DNA of 64,000 nt from contig JAZBOL010000096.1 in the NCBI GenBank assembly GCA_036351115.1, positions 124,001-188,000 of the forward strand. Direction: 5' to 3'. Below, piece by piece: positions 25,761 through 34,059 of this stretch. Below the pieces are notes generated by a model. The model had not been told where the DNA came from and did no database searches. It saw nothing but the letters and a program-made list of their open reading frames with translations. The translations under genes were made by a program, and so were the position numbers. Numbering within the stretch: the stretch's first letter is position 1; each line of letters opens with the position of its first letter. Source of the DNA: Marinihelvus sp036351115. GTDB lineage: Bacteria > Pseudomonadota > Gammaproteobacteria > Xanthomonadales > SZUA-36.

Positions 25761-27074
25761 GTGAAGTTACTGGTCATTGGAAGCGGCGGGCGGGAGCACG
25801 CCCTGGCCTGGCGCGCGGCCCAGGACCCCGGGGTGGAGGTGGTGTTCGTGGCTCCCGGAAACGCGGGCACGGCCCGGGACACGGGGATCGAGAATGTCGC
25901 GATCGGCGTCAACGACTTCGACGCGCTGGTCGCCTTCGCCCGGAACGAGAACATCGACCTCACCCTGGTCGGCCCGGAAGACCCCCTGGCGAAGGGCATT
26001 GTCGACCGCTTCGAGGCTGAAGGCCTGCCCTGCTTCGGCCCACGCGCCGCAGCGGCCCGGCTCGAGGGCTCCAAGGCCTTCGCCAAGGATTTCATGGCGC
26101 GCCACCACATTCCGACGGCCGCTTACGGCAAGTTCACGGACGTGGACGCCGCCCTGGCGTTCCTGCATGAACAGGGCGCACCGATTGTGGTCAAGGCCGA
26201 CGGCCTCGCCGCCGGGAAGGGTGTCATCGTCGCCCGGGACCTGCCCACGGCCGAGGCGGCGGTGCGCGACATGCTGGAAGGCAACGCCTTCGGCGATGCC
26301 GGCCATCGCGTGGTGATCGAGGAGTTCCTGGAGGGCGAGGAGGCCAGCTTCATCGTCATGGCCGACGGCACCCATGTCCTGCCGCTCGCGACCAGCCAGG
26401 ACCACAAGGCCCTGCACGAGGGCGACACGGGTCCGAACACCGGTGGCATGGGCGCCTACTCTCCCGCGCCGGTGGTCGATGAAGCCATGCATGAACGGGT
26501 GATGCGCGAGATCATCGAACCGACCATCCGGGGCATGGCGGCTGACGGCGCCCCGTTCACCGGCTTTCTCTACGCCGGGCTCATGATTTCTCCGGCCGGT
26601 GAGCCCCGCGTGCTCGAGTACAACGTCCGCTTTGGCGACCCGGAAACCCAGCCGGTCATGATGCGCCTGCGCTCCAGCCTGCCGGAGCTGTGCCTGGCAG
26701 CGCTTGGCGGCCGCCTGGACGAATGCACCGCCGAATGGCACCCGCAAGCCGCCCTGGGGGTGGTGATGGCAGCCGGCGGCTATCCGGCCGGCTACGATAA
26801 GGGCGCCGTGATCCATGGCCTGGACGCGGCGCGCGAAACCGGCTGCAAGGTATTCCACGCGGGCACCACCGAGCGCGACGGCGAGGTCGTCACCGCGGGC
26901 GGCCGGGTGCTCTGCGTGACCGCCCTCGGCGAAACCGTCGGCGCCGCGCGGGACCGCGCCTACGCGGGCGTGGATGCGATCGACTGGCAAGGCGCCTATG
27001 CGCGCCGCGACATCGGTTATCGCGCCATCGCCCGGGAGCGCGGTGATGAGCCGGCAAGCCACGGAGACGGATAA
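25761..27074 (+). CDS. purD: Phosphoribosylamine-glycine ligase
   Basis: 437 residues from GTG 25761 (MKLLVIGSGGREHAL), with GAGGGG-like purine-rich sequence upstream. ATP-grasp fold: VKADGLAAGKGVIVA (ATP-binding loop), HKALHEGDTGPNTGGMG and EYNVRFGDPETQ (Mg ligands). It makes GAR, the second step of purine synthesis. It is 10 bp after purH and 5 bp before uvrD. Confidence 0.97.
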   Translation: MKLLVIGSGGREHALAWRAAQDPGVEVVFVAPGNAGTARDTGIENVAIGVNDFDALVAFARNENIDLTLVGPEDPLAKGIVDRFEAEGLPCFGPRAAAARLEGSKAFAKDFMARHHIPTAAYGKFTDVDAALAFLHEQGAPIVVKADGLAAGKGVIVARDLPTAEAAVRDMLEGNAFGDAGHRVVIEEFLEGEEASFIVMADGTHVLPLATSQDHKALHEGDTGPNTGGMGAYSPAPVVDEAMHERVMREIIEPTIRGMAADGAPFTGFLYAGLMISPAGEPRVLEYNVRFGDPETQPVMMRLRSSLPELCLAALGGRLDECTAEWHPQAALGVVMAAGGYPAGYDKGAVIHGLDAARETGCKVFHAGTTERDGEVVTAGGRVLCVTALGETVGAARDRAYAGVDAIDWQGAYARRDIGYRAIARERGDEPASHGDG

Positions 27075-27079
27075 GCGCC

Positions 27080-29260
27080 GTGGATGTTTCCCACATACTC
27101 GATGAACTGAACGAACCGCAGCGCGAGGCGGTGACCTCCAGCGCCGCGCACAACCTGGTCCTGGCCGGTGCCGGCAGCGGCAAGACCCGCGTCCTCATTC
27201 ACCGCCTTGCCTGGCTGATCCAGGTGGAACACGTCTCACCCCTGGGCATCCTGGCCGTGACCTTCACCAACAAGGCCGCCGGGGAAATGCGCGAACGCGC
27301 GCAGAATCTGCTGGACGTCTCCACGCGCCCGCTGTGGATCGGCACGTTCCACTCGATCGCCCACCGGCTGCTGCGCATGCACTGGCGCGAAGCCGGGCTG
27401 GACGAAAACTTCCAGATTCTCGATTCCGACGATCAGCAGCGCCTGATCCGGCGCCTGATCCGGGACGAAGGTTATGACGAGAACCAATGGCCGGCCCGCC
27501 AGGCCCAGTGGTTCATCAACGCGCGCAAGGACGAGGGACAACGCCCGGACGCCATCGAGACCCTGGACAACCCGCTCACGGAAACCTGGGCGCGTATCTA
27601 CCGCCTGTACCAGGATTACTGCGACCGGGCGGGACTGGTGGATTTCGCCGAACTGCTGCTGCGCGCCCACGAGTTGTGGCTGCACAACGATGACCTCCTC
27701 GCCCACTATCGTGGCCGCCTGCGCCACGTGCTGGTGGATGAATTCCAGGACACGAACACGATCCAGTACGCCTGGATCCGCCTGCTGGCCGGGGACACGG
27801 GAAACGTGTTCGTGGTCGGCGACGACGACCAGTCCATCTACGGCTGGCGTGGCGCCCGGGTCGAAAACGTGCGTCATTTCACCCGGGACTTCAAGGGCGT
27901 TCACACCGTGCGCCTGGAACAGAACTACCGGTCCTCGGGCAACATCCTGGCCGCCGCGAACACCCTCATCGCGAACAACGAAGGCCGCATGGGCAAGAAC
28001 CTCTGGACCGAGGACGCGGAAGGCGAGCCGATCCGGCTCTATGCCGCCTACAACGAACAGGACGAAGCCCGCTTCGTGGTCAACCAGATCGAGCAGTGGA
28101 TCGCCGAGGGCCGCCAGGCGCAGGAGTCGGCGATCATCTACCGCACCACGGCCCAGTCCCGCCTGTTCGAGGAGTACCTGTTGCGCCAGGGCGTGCCCTA
28201 CCGGGTGTACGGCGGGCTGCGCTTCTTCGAGCGGGCGGAAATCAAGGACGCGCTGGCCTACCTGCGCCTCGTGCAGAACCCCAACGACGACGCCGCCTTT
28301 GAACGGGTGATCAACGTGCCGGCGCGAGGCATCGGCCAGAAGACCGTGGCGGCGCTGCGCGAGCAGTCCCGGGCGGCTGACCTGCCCCTCTGGCAGGCCG
28401 CCGCCACCGCCCTCGAACAGGGCGTGCTGAGCGGACGGGCACGAACCACCGTGGGTGCCTTCGTCGAGCTGATCACTGACATGCGCGAGCGCATGGGCGA
28501 CTGGACGCTGGGCAACCAGATGCAGGGCGTCATCGAGATGAGCGACCTGCCGAGCCATTACGAAAAGGAGCCCCGGGACAAGATGGAGGCCCGCCTGGAG
28601 AACCTCCGGGAACTGGTCAATGCGGCGGAGAGTTTCGTGCTTCCGGCCGAGGATGAGGACGCCGGACTGACCGAGCTCCAGTCCTTCCTCAGCCACGCCG
28701 CCCTCGAGGCCGGCGAAACCCAGGGCGAAGACTGGGATGACTGCGTCCAGCTCATGACCCTGCATTCGGCCAAGGGGCTCGAGTTTCCCCTCGTGTTCAT
28801 GGCCGGCATGGAGGACGGGCTTTTTCCCCACCAGCGCTCGGTGCAGGAATCCGGCGGGCGCCTCGAGGAGGAGCGCCGGCTGTGCTACGTCGGCATGACC
28901 CGGGCCATGGAGCAGCTGTACCTGACCTACGCGGAGGTCCGGCGGCTTTTCGGCTCCGAGAACTATGCGCGGCCGAGCCGCTTTCTCGACGAGCTGCCGG
29001 CCGAACGGCTGCAGGAGATCCGCCCCCGGGCCGGCGTCGCCCGGCCCTACGTGCACGCCACGCCCGCCGCCCGGTCCGTGGCAGGCGCGGACGACGGCAT
29101 GCCGTTCAAGCTGGGCCAGCGCGTGCACCACCAGAAGTTCGGCGAGGGCATGGTCGTGACCTTCGAGGGCCAGGGCGAACACGCCCGCGTCCAGGTCAAT
29201 TTCAACCACGCCGGCAGCAAGTGGCTGGTGCTGGCCTACGCCAACCTCGAGCAGGTCTGA
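27080..29260 (+). CDS. uvrD: DNA helicase II, UvrD
   Basis: 726 residues with GTG start. SF1A helicase: Q motif (LNEPQREAV), Walker A AGAGSGKTRVL, Walker B LVDEFQDTN, GDDDQSIYGWRGA, QNYRSSGNILAAAN and LMTLHSAKGLEFPLVF, with a C-terminal Tudor-like KxGQRVHHQKFGEG region. It unwinds DNA in mismatch and nucleotide excision repair. It belongs to the purH-purD-uvrD run, 1 bp before the hydrolase gene. Confidence 0.97.
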   Translation: MDVSHILDELNEPQREAVTSSAAHNLVLAGAGSGKTRVLIHRLAWLIQVEHVSPLGILAVTFTNKAAGEMRERAQNLLDVSTRPLWIGTFHSIAHRLLRMHWREAGLDENFQILDSDDQQRLIRRLIRDEGYDENQWPARQAQWFINARKDEGQRPDAIETLDNPLTETWARIYRLYQDYCDRAGLVDFAELLLRAHELWLHNDDLLAHYRGRLRHVLVDEFQDTNTIQYAWIRLLAGDTGNVFVVGDDDQSIYGWRGARVENVRHFTRDFKGVHTVRLEQNYRSSGNILAAANTLIANNEGRMGKNLWTEDAEGEPIRLYAAYNEQDEARFVVNQIEQWIAEGRQAQESAIIYRTTAQSRLFEEYLLRQGVPYRVYGGLRFFERAEIKDALAYLRLVQNPNDDAAFERVINVPARGIGQKTVAALREQSRAADLPLWQAAATALEQGVLSGRARTTVGAFVELITDMRERMGDWTLGNQMQGVIEMSDLPSHYEKEPRDKMEARLENLRELVNAAESFVLPAEDEDAGLTELQSFLSHAALEAGETQGEDWDDCVQLMTLHSAKGLEFPLVFMAGMEDGLFPHQRSVQESGGRLEEERRLCYVGMTRAMEQLYLTYAEVRRLFGSENYARPSRFLDELPAERLQEIRPRAGVARPYVHATPAARSVAGADDGMPFKLGQRVHHQKFGEGMVVTFEGQGEHARVQVNFNHAGSKWLVLAYANLEQV

Positions 29261-29261
29261 C

Positions 29262-30152
29262 GTGGCCGGGACCCGCAGCGTATCCGGCGAAACCGGCGAG
29301 CAGGACCGCCCTATCGACGTGGGCTGGGGTGCGCTGCGGGCCATCGAGGCCGGAACCCGCGAGGGGCCCCGCCTGCTGTGCCTGCATGGCTGGATGGACA
29401 ATGCGGCGTCTTTTTTGCCCCTCGCCCGCCAGCTGCCGCAGTTTCACTGGGTCGCCCTGGATTTCGCGGGCCATGGCCGCTCGGACCACCGACCGGAGCA
29501 CGCCCGCTACTATTTCATGGACTACGTGTTCGATGTGGACGCGGCGCTCGATGACCTTGGCTGGGACAGCTGCACCCTGGTCGGCCACTCCCTCGGAACG
29601 GCCGTGGCGGCCTGCAACGCCTGTGCGGATCCCCAGCGGGTCGAGCGCATCGTGATGCTCGACGGTCTCGGCGTGGTCACGGAGCCGGAACGGCACGCGG
29701 CCGAGCGTTTGACCCGCTCCCTGAGATCCGTGCGACACCCCCGCGACCATCGCCGGGTGTTCGCCAGCCTGGAGCTTGCCGCCCGGGCCAGGCAGGTGAA
29801 AAACCCCATGGCCGATGACTCGGCTCGGCTGCTCGCGGAGCGGGCGTTGCGGGAGACCGAGGGCGGCTGGCGCTGGCGCACGGATCCCCGCGCCATGTGG
29901 GATTCACCCTACTGGTATGCCGAACCCCACTCGGACGCCATCCTCCAGGGCCTCAAGTGTCCGGTCCTGGTCGTCTACACGCCCGTGCTCGAGCACTACC
30001 TGGACGAACGACTGGCTGAGCGGTTGAAGCGCCTGGACGACGTCACCGCGGTCCGTCTCGAAGGCGGCCACCACGTGCACATGGACCAACCCGAGGCGCT
30101 GGCCGACGCGGTACGCGCCTTCATTGACCAGGAGGATCTCCAGCATGATTGA
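29262..30152 (+). CDS. Alpha/beta hydrolase of unknown substrate
   Basis: 296 residues with GTG start. Alpha/beta hydrolase fold: LCLHGWMDNAASF (oxyanion region), DFAGHGRSDHRPE, nucleophile elbow VGHSLGT with Ser, and C-terminal His in LEGGHHVHMDQPE. The GHGxSDHRP block is common in serine hydrolases related to mammalian SERHL. The substrate is unknown. It overlaps pyrF by 8 bp. Confidence 0.85.
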   Translation: MAGTRSVSGETGEQDRPIDVGWGALRAIEAGTREGPRLLCLHGWMDNAASFLPLARQLPQFHWVALDFAGHGRSDHRPEHARYYFMDYVFDVDAALDDLGWDSCTLVGHSLGTAVAACNACADPQRVERIVMLDGLGVVTEPERHAAERLTRSLRSVRHPRDHRRVFASLELAARARQVKNPMADDSARLLAERALRETEGGWRWRTDPRAMWDSPYWYAEPHSDAILQGLKCPVLVVYTPVLEHYLDERLAERLKRLDDVTAVRLEGGHHVHMDQPEALADAVRAFIDQEDLQHD

Positions 30153-30873
30153 ACGCAGCTCCATCGACCCCCGGGACCGCCTGATTTTCGCCCTGGACGT
30201 GGCGGATCTCGACAGCGCCCGCCAGCTCGTGGAAACGCTGGGCGATTCGGTGCAGTTCTACAAGCTCGGTCTCGAATTCTTTCTCTCGGGCCACTACTTC
30301 GAGTTGCTGCACGAGCTCAGGGGATCCGGCAAGAAGATCTTCGCGGACCTGAAGCTCTTCGACATTCCGGCCACGGTGGGTTCCGCGGTCCGTCAGCTCG
30401 CCCGGCACGGCGTCGATTTTTGCACCGTGCACGGCAACGATCGCATGCTCGAAGCCGCGGTGGCGGCTGCCGACGGTCGCACCGGCATCCTCGCCGTGAC
30501 GGCCCTGACGAGTCTCGACCAGGGCGACCTGGACGACCTGGGGTTTCAATGCGATGCCGAGCAGCTCGTCCTGTCACGAGCGCGCCGCGCCCTGGCGCTC
30601 GGCTGCGCCGGCGTCGTATCGTCCGGTCTCGAGGTTCCACGCCTTCGCGAGGAAGTGGACCACGCGCTGATCACCGTGTGTCCCGGTATTCGACCCATTT
30701 TCAACGACGAGCAAAGTGACCTCGGCGACCAGCAGCGGGTGCTGACACCCGCCCGCGCCATCGCCAATGGTGCGGACTTTCTGGTGGTCGGCCGCCCCAT
30801 CCGGACTGCTGAAAATCCGGCCCGGGCGGCGGAGCACATTCAGCGCGAAATTGCGGGCGCCCTTGGCGGCTGA
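30145..30873 (+). CDS. pyrF: Orotidine 5'-phosphate decarboxylase
   Basis: 242 residues from ATG 30145, with AGGAGG 9 nt upstream; an earlier in-frame TTG-like start at 30124 is unlikely. The catalytic DxKxxD motif is in FADLKLFDIP, with LIFALDV at the start and VVGRPIRTAENP (phosphate loop) at the end. It makes UMP. It ends the purH to pyrF run; the gene-free sRNA region follows. Confidence 0.96.
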   Translation: MIERSSIDPRDRLIFALDVADLDSARQLVETLGDSVQFYKLGLEFFLSGHYFELLHELRGSGKKIFADLKLFDIPATVGSAVRQLARHGVDFCTVHGNDRMLEAAVAAADGRTGILAVTALTSLDQGDLDDLGFQCDAEQLVLSRARRALALGCAGVVSSGLEVPRLREEVDHALITVCPGIRPIFNDEQSDLGDQQRVLTPARAIANGADFLVVGRPIRTAENPARAAEHIQREIAGALGG

Positions 30874-30926
30874 TACCATTCTCCAGACTTTAGAAGGGCT
30901 TGGGTTATTTTCTTGAATAAAAGTGT

Positions 30927-30956
30927 TTGACAATTGTTAAGAAAGCACTTTAAACT
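30927..30956 (+). promoter_or_regulatory. Strong sigma-70 promoter in AT-rich DNA
   Basis: A perfect -35 TTGACA (30927-30932) and TAAACT (30951-30956) are separated by 18 bp. The flanks (about 30901-31000) are strikingly AT-rich against the GC-rich genome, as in strong UP-element promoters. A palindrome ACAATTGT (30930-30937) overlaps the -35 and may be an operator. Predicted start of transcription is near 30963. Confidence 0.72.
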
Positions 30957-30962
30957 CTCGCC

Positions 30963-31101
30963 ATAAGTTAATAAAAAGAATAAAAAAAGAACAATTCACT
31001 GCATGGCCTGATCGCCAGATTCTGACGGACTCCATGTAGCTACCGATCCTCTCCGGCTCCGCCGGACTTCCGGGCGGGCCTTGTGCCAGCCCGGATTTTT
31101 T
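30963..31101 (+). ncRNA. Candidate small RNA between pyrF and plsB
   Basis: About 139 nt between a strong promoter and an intrinsic terminator, with no credible reading frame (the ATGs at 31002 and 31034 are followed almost at once by stops). A 5' A-rich leader (about 30963-30996) is followed by foldable parts: CATGG...CCATG (about 31001-31037) enclosing TGGC/GCCA, then TCCGGC-TCC-GCCGGA (31052-31066), then the terminator stem. I do not recognise a known family. Alternatively it is a terminated leader of plsB. Confidence 0.6.
31070..31101 (+). terminator. Intrinsic terminator of the candidate sRNA
   Basis: Stem CCGGGC / GCCCGG with an inner GGC / GCC after one mismatch and a CTTGT loop, followed by A and six T (31096-31101). 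It is one of the clearest rho-independent terminators in the window. Confidence 0.85.
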
Positions 31102-31153
31102 ATGCCCGCTCACCGGAGTTCGACCTGATCTCTCACGACGGCGAGCAATACGC

Positions 31154-31159
31154 GATAAT
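31154..31159 (+). promoter_or_regulatory. Putative plsB -10 element
   Basis: GATAAT matches the -10 consensus at five of six positions, after the sRNA terminator and about 34 bp before the plsB GTG; the -35 (near 31131) is weak. This gives plsB its own promoter downstream of the terminator. Confidence 0.4.
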
Positions 31160-31192
31160 GACCCTTCGCCCCGAAGAGGTGCCCCTGCTTCC

Positions 31193-33745
31193 GTGACCGC
31201 CGGCATCCACAACACGACGTTCCTGGCCCGACTGAAATTGCGATGGCAGTTGTTCCTGCGATGGGTCCTCAACCTGTGGGTCAGGGCCCAGGTACTGCCC
31301 GATGCGGATGGCAACACGGGCGTGCCCGACGGCGCTCCCGTGTGCTACGTCATGGCGGACTACGCCCTGTCTTCAGTCCTCATCCTGGACGAGGTTTGCG
31401 ACGAGATTGGCATCGATCGGCCCCTGCTTCCCCTGCGCGGACTCGAGGGCGTCTCGGCCCGCTCCTACGCCACGCTCCGGCGCTGGAAGGGGCTCGTCGT
31501 TCGCCGCCCCGTACCGCGTCGCCACTCGGAAACCCTGGCGACCCTGATCCAGTACTGCGAAGCGCACCCGGACGCCGACGTGCAGATCGTGCCCGTGAGC
31601 GTGCTCATCGGACGAGCGCCGGACAAGGCCGATGGCGTCGCCAAGGTGCTCTTCACCGAAGACTGGGAAGTCATTGGCCGATTCCGTCGTCTGCTGAGCA
31701 CGATCATCAACGGGCGCGACACGGTGGTGCAGTTCAGCCGCCCGATCTCCCTGCGCGAGCTGCTGGACGAAGGGGTGGGCAGCGCCCGCGCCCTGCGCAA
31801 GGTGTCGCGCATCCTGCGGACCCATTTCCGACGCGTGAAGGCTTCGGTCATCGGCCCCGACCTGTCACACCGGCGCACCATGATCGACCGGGTCGTGCAA
31901 TCGGCGGCCGTGCGCGAAGCCATCGTCCACAAGGCCGAGCGGGATGGCATCAGTCAGGCAGAGGCCACGGCGCAGGCCCGGGACTACGCCCTGGAGATCG
32001 CGGCCAACTACTCCTACACCTTCGTGCGCGTCGCCTACTTCGTTCTCAACTGGTTCCTGCGGCGCATCTACGGAGAAACCCGGGCCTACCATTTCGAGCG
32101 CTTCAAGGAACAGGCCCTGGGGCGGGAGATCGTCTACGTGCCCTGCCATCGAAGCCATGCGGACTACATTCTCCTGTCCTTCCTGCTCTACGTTCGCGGG
32201 CTGGCCGTGCCGCACATCGCCGCGGGCATCAATCTCAACCTGCCGGTGGTGGGCAGCATTCTCCGCATGGGCGGGGCGTTCTACCTGCGCCGGAGTTTTC
32301 GCGCGCAGAAGCTGTATTCGGCAGTGTTCAGCGAATACGTCAGCCAGATTCTGTCCGACGGCGTGCCCATCGAATATTTCATCGAGGGTACGCGCAGCCG
32401 GACGGGCCGCCTGCTTCCGCCAAAGGGGGGCATGCTGGCCATGACCGTCCGCGGCTACCTGCGCCAGCCGACCACCCCGGTCATGTTCCAGCCGGTGTAT
32501 ATCGGCTACGAGAAGCTCCTGGAGGGTTCCAGCTACACGCAGGAACTGGCTGGAGCCGCGAAGAAGAAAGAAAGCCTCCTCGATTTGTTCAAGGTTCACC
32601 GCATCCTGCGCAAGAATTACGGCGAAGCCCACGTGAGCTTCGGTGAGCCCATCCTGCTGGATGACGTGCTGGAAGAATTCGACCCGGCCTGGCGCGAGGC
32701 CTCCGGCGGCGTGGACGAAAAGCCGTCCTGGATGACCCCGCTCGTGAACGAGCTCGGGGACCGGATCATGCGCCGCATCAACGCCACCGCCGACGTCAAT
32801 CCGGTCAACCTGCTCGCCTCCGTGATGCTCGCCACGCCGAGACACGCCATCGACGAGCAGGAGCTCAGGGCGCAGATCAGCCTGTACCAGGCCCTGCTGC
32901 GGCGGGGCCCCCTGGGCGAGCAGGTCACCATCACGGAAAAGGATGCGATCGAGGTGGTGAGCCATGGCTTCGATCTGCGGCTGCTCGAACGGGTGGAGCA
33001 CCCCCTCGGCGATGTGATCCGGGTCGCACGCAAGGAAGCGGTGAGCCTCACCTACTTCCGCAACAACACCGCGCACCTGCTGGCCGTTCCCTCGCTCGTG
33101 GCCTGTTGTTTCCTGCGTCGCCGGACCCTGCAGCGCGCGACGCTGGATCGCCTCACCCGGGAAATCTATCCCTACCTGCGCGCCGAGCTGTTTCTCCCCT
33201 GGGCCGCGGAGGACTTTCCCCGCATCCTGGATCACACCCTGAAGGGCATGGCGGAACTGGGGCTGCTGGAAATCAGCGATGACAGCAAGCGCGTTCGCCG
33301 AGCCGAGGGGGGCACCATGCAGGCCGGGCAGATCAATCTCCTGGCGCGCTTCCTGCTCAACACGCTGGAGCGGTATTACATCACCCTGGCCGTACTGGCG
33401 AAAAACGGTTCAGGGACACTGAATCGTCCGGAGCTGGAACAGCTGTGCATCCAGACGGCGCAGCGTATTTCCCTGCTCCAGGAGTTCGAGGCGCCGGAGT
33501 TTTACGACAAGGGGCTGTTCAAGCAATTCATCCAGGTGCTGCGCAACCAGGGCGTGCTGCGGAGCAACGATGCGCAGCGCATTGAATTCGACCGCCAGGT
33601 CGAAAGCATGAGCAGGGACGCCCGCCTGTTTCTCGAAAAGGGCATCCGTCACAGCATCATCCAGGCGGCGGCGCACCAGCCCGCGCTGGAAGCGCCCCGG
33701 GATGCTCAGGCGTCCATGTCCGGTATGAGCCGGGATTCCAGGTAG
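31193..33745 (+). CDS. plsB: Glycerol-3-phosphate 1-O-acyltransferase PlsB
   Basis: 850 residues with GTG start. The acyltransferase blocks are in order: VYVPCHRSHADYILLSF (HX4D catalytic), GGAFYLRRSF, EYFIEGTRSRTGRLL and VMFQPVYIGYE. It is the full-length PlsB type of E. coli that acylates glycerol-3-phosphate in phospholipid synthesis at the inner membrane. Its end overlaps the opposite-strand YdcH-like gene by 40 bp. Confidence 0.95.
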   Translation: MTAGIHNTTFLARLKLRWQLFLRWVLNLWVRAQVLPDADGNTGVPDGAPVCYVMADYALSSVLILDEVCDEIGIDRPLLPLRGLEGVSARSYATLRRWKGLVVRRPVPRRHSETLATLIQYCEAHPDADVQIVPVSVLIGRAPDKADGVAKVLFTEDWEVIGRFRRLLSTIINGRDTVVQFSRPISLRELLDEGVGSARALRKVSRILRTHFRRVKASVIGPDLSHRRTMIDRVVQSAAVREAIVHKAERDGISQAEATAQARDYALEIAANYSYTFVRVAYFVLNWFLRRIYGETRAYHFERFKEQALGREIVYVPCHRSHADYILLSFLLYVRGLAVPHIAAGINLNLPVVGSILRMGGAFYLRRSFRAQKLYSAVFSEYVSQILSDGVPIEYFIEGTRSRTGRLLPPKGGMLAMTVRGYLRQPTTPVMFQPVYIGYEKLLEGSSYTQELAGAAKKKESLLDLFKVHRILRKNYGEAHVSFGEPILLDDVLEEFDPAWREASGGVDEKPSWMTPLVNELGDRIMRRINATADVNPVNLLASVMLATPRHAIDEQELRAQISLYQALLRRGPLGEQVTITEKDAIEVVSHGFDLRLLERVEHPLGDVIRVARKEAVSLTYFRNNTAHLLAVPSLVACCFLRRRTLQRATLDRLTREIYPYLRAELFLPWAAEDFPRILDHTLKGMAELGLLEISDDSKRVRRAEGGTMQAGQINLLARFLLNTLERYYITLAVLAKNGSGTLNRPELEQLCIQTAQRISLLQEFEAPEFYDKGLFKQFIQVLRNQGVLRSNDAQRIEFDRQVESMSRDARLFLEKGIRHSIIQAAAHQPALEAPRDAQASMSGMSRDSR

Positions 33746-33912
33746 GCGATCCAGTCGCGGAGCTTGAGCTTGCGCTTCTTGAGGCGCCGCAGGCCCAGCT
33801 GGTCGACGTAGGGTGCTTCGCCCATGCGTTCGATCGCGAGGTCGAGATCCCGGTGCTCTTCACGCAGTTCGACCAGCTTTTGCGCGATGTCGGAGGGGTC
33901 GTTGTAGTTCAT
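33706..33912 (-). CDS. YdcH-like DUF465 small protein
   Basis: 68 residues from the ATG encoding MNYNDPSDIAQK. A charged helical hairpin with LRRLKKRKLKLRDWI is typical of the DUF465/YdcH family; the function is unknown. It converges on plsB and shares 40 bp of coding DNA with its 3' end. Confidence 0.82.
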   Translation of the reverse strand: MNYNDPSDIAQKLVELREEHRDLDLAIERMGEAPYVDQLGLRRLKKRKLKLRDWIAYLESRLIPDMDA

Positions 33913-34059
33913 GATCGGACGGGCCTGGGCGGACGGACATGAGCGGGCGGGCGGTTGGGCGCGGACCGCTGGCCCGAAACGGTGTCTCGACGGTATGCTG
34001 ACACTATAGCATTCCGGCGACCCGGAACCCGACCCGGGCAAACCGCCCAGGAGAAACGT

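Noticed and set aside
27236..29401. 721-residue frame antisense to uvrD
   Set aside because: No helicase or other motif and typical shadow composition; uvrD motifs are complete on the other strand.
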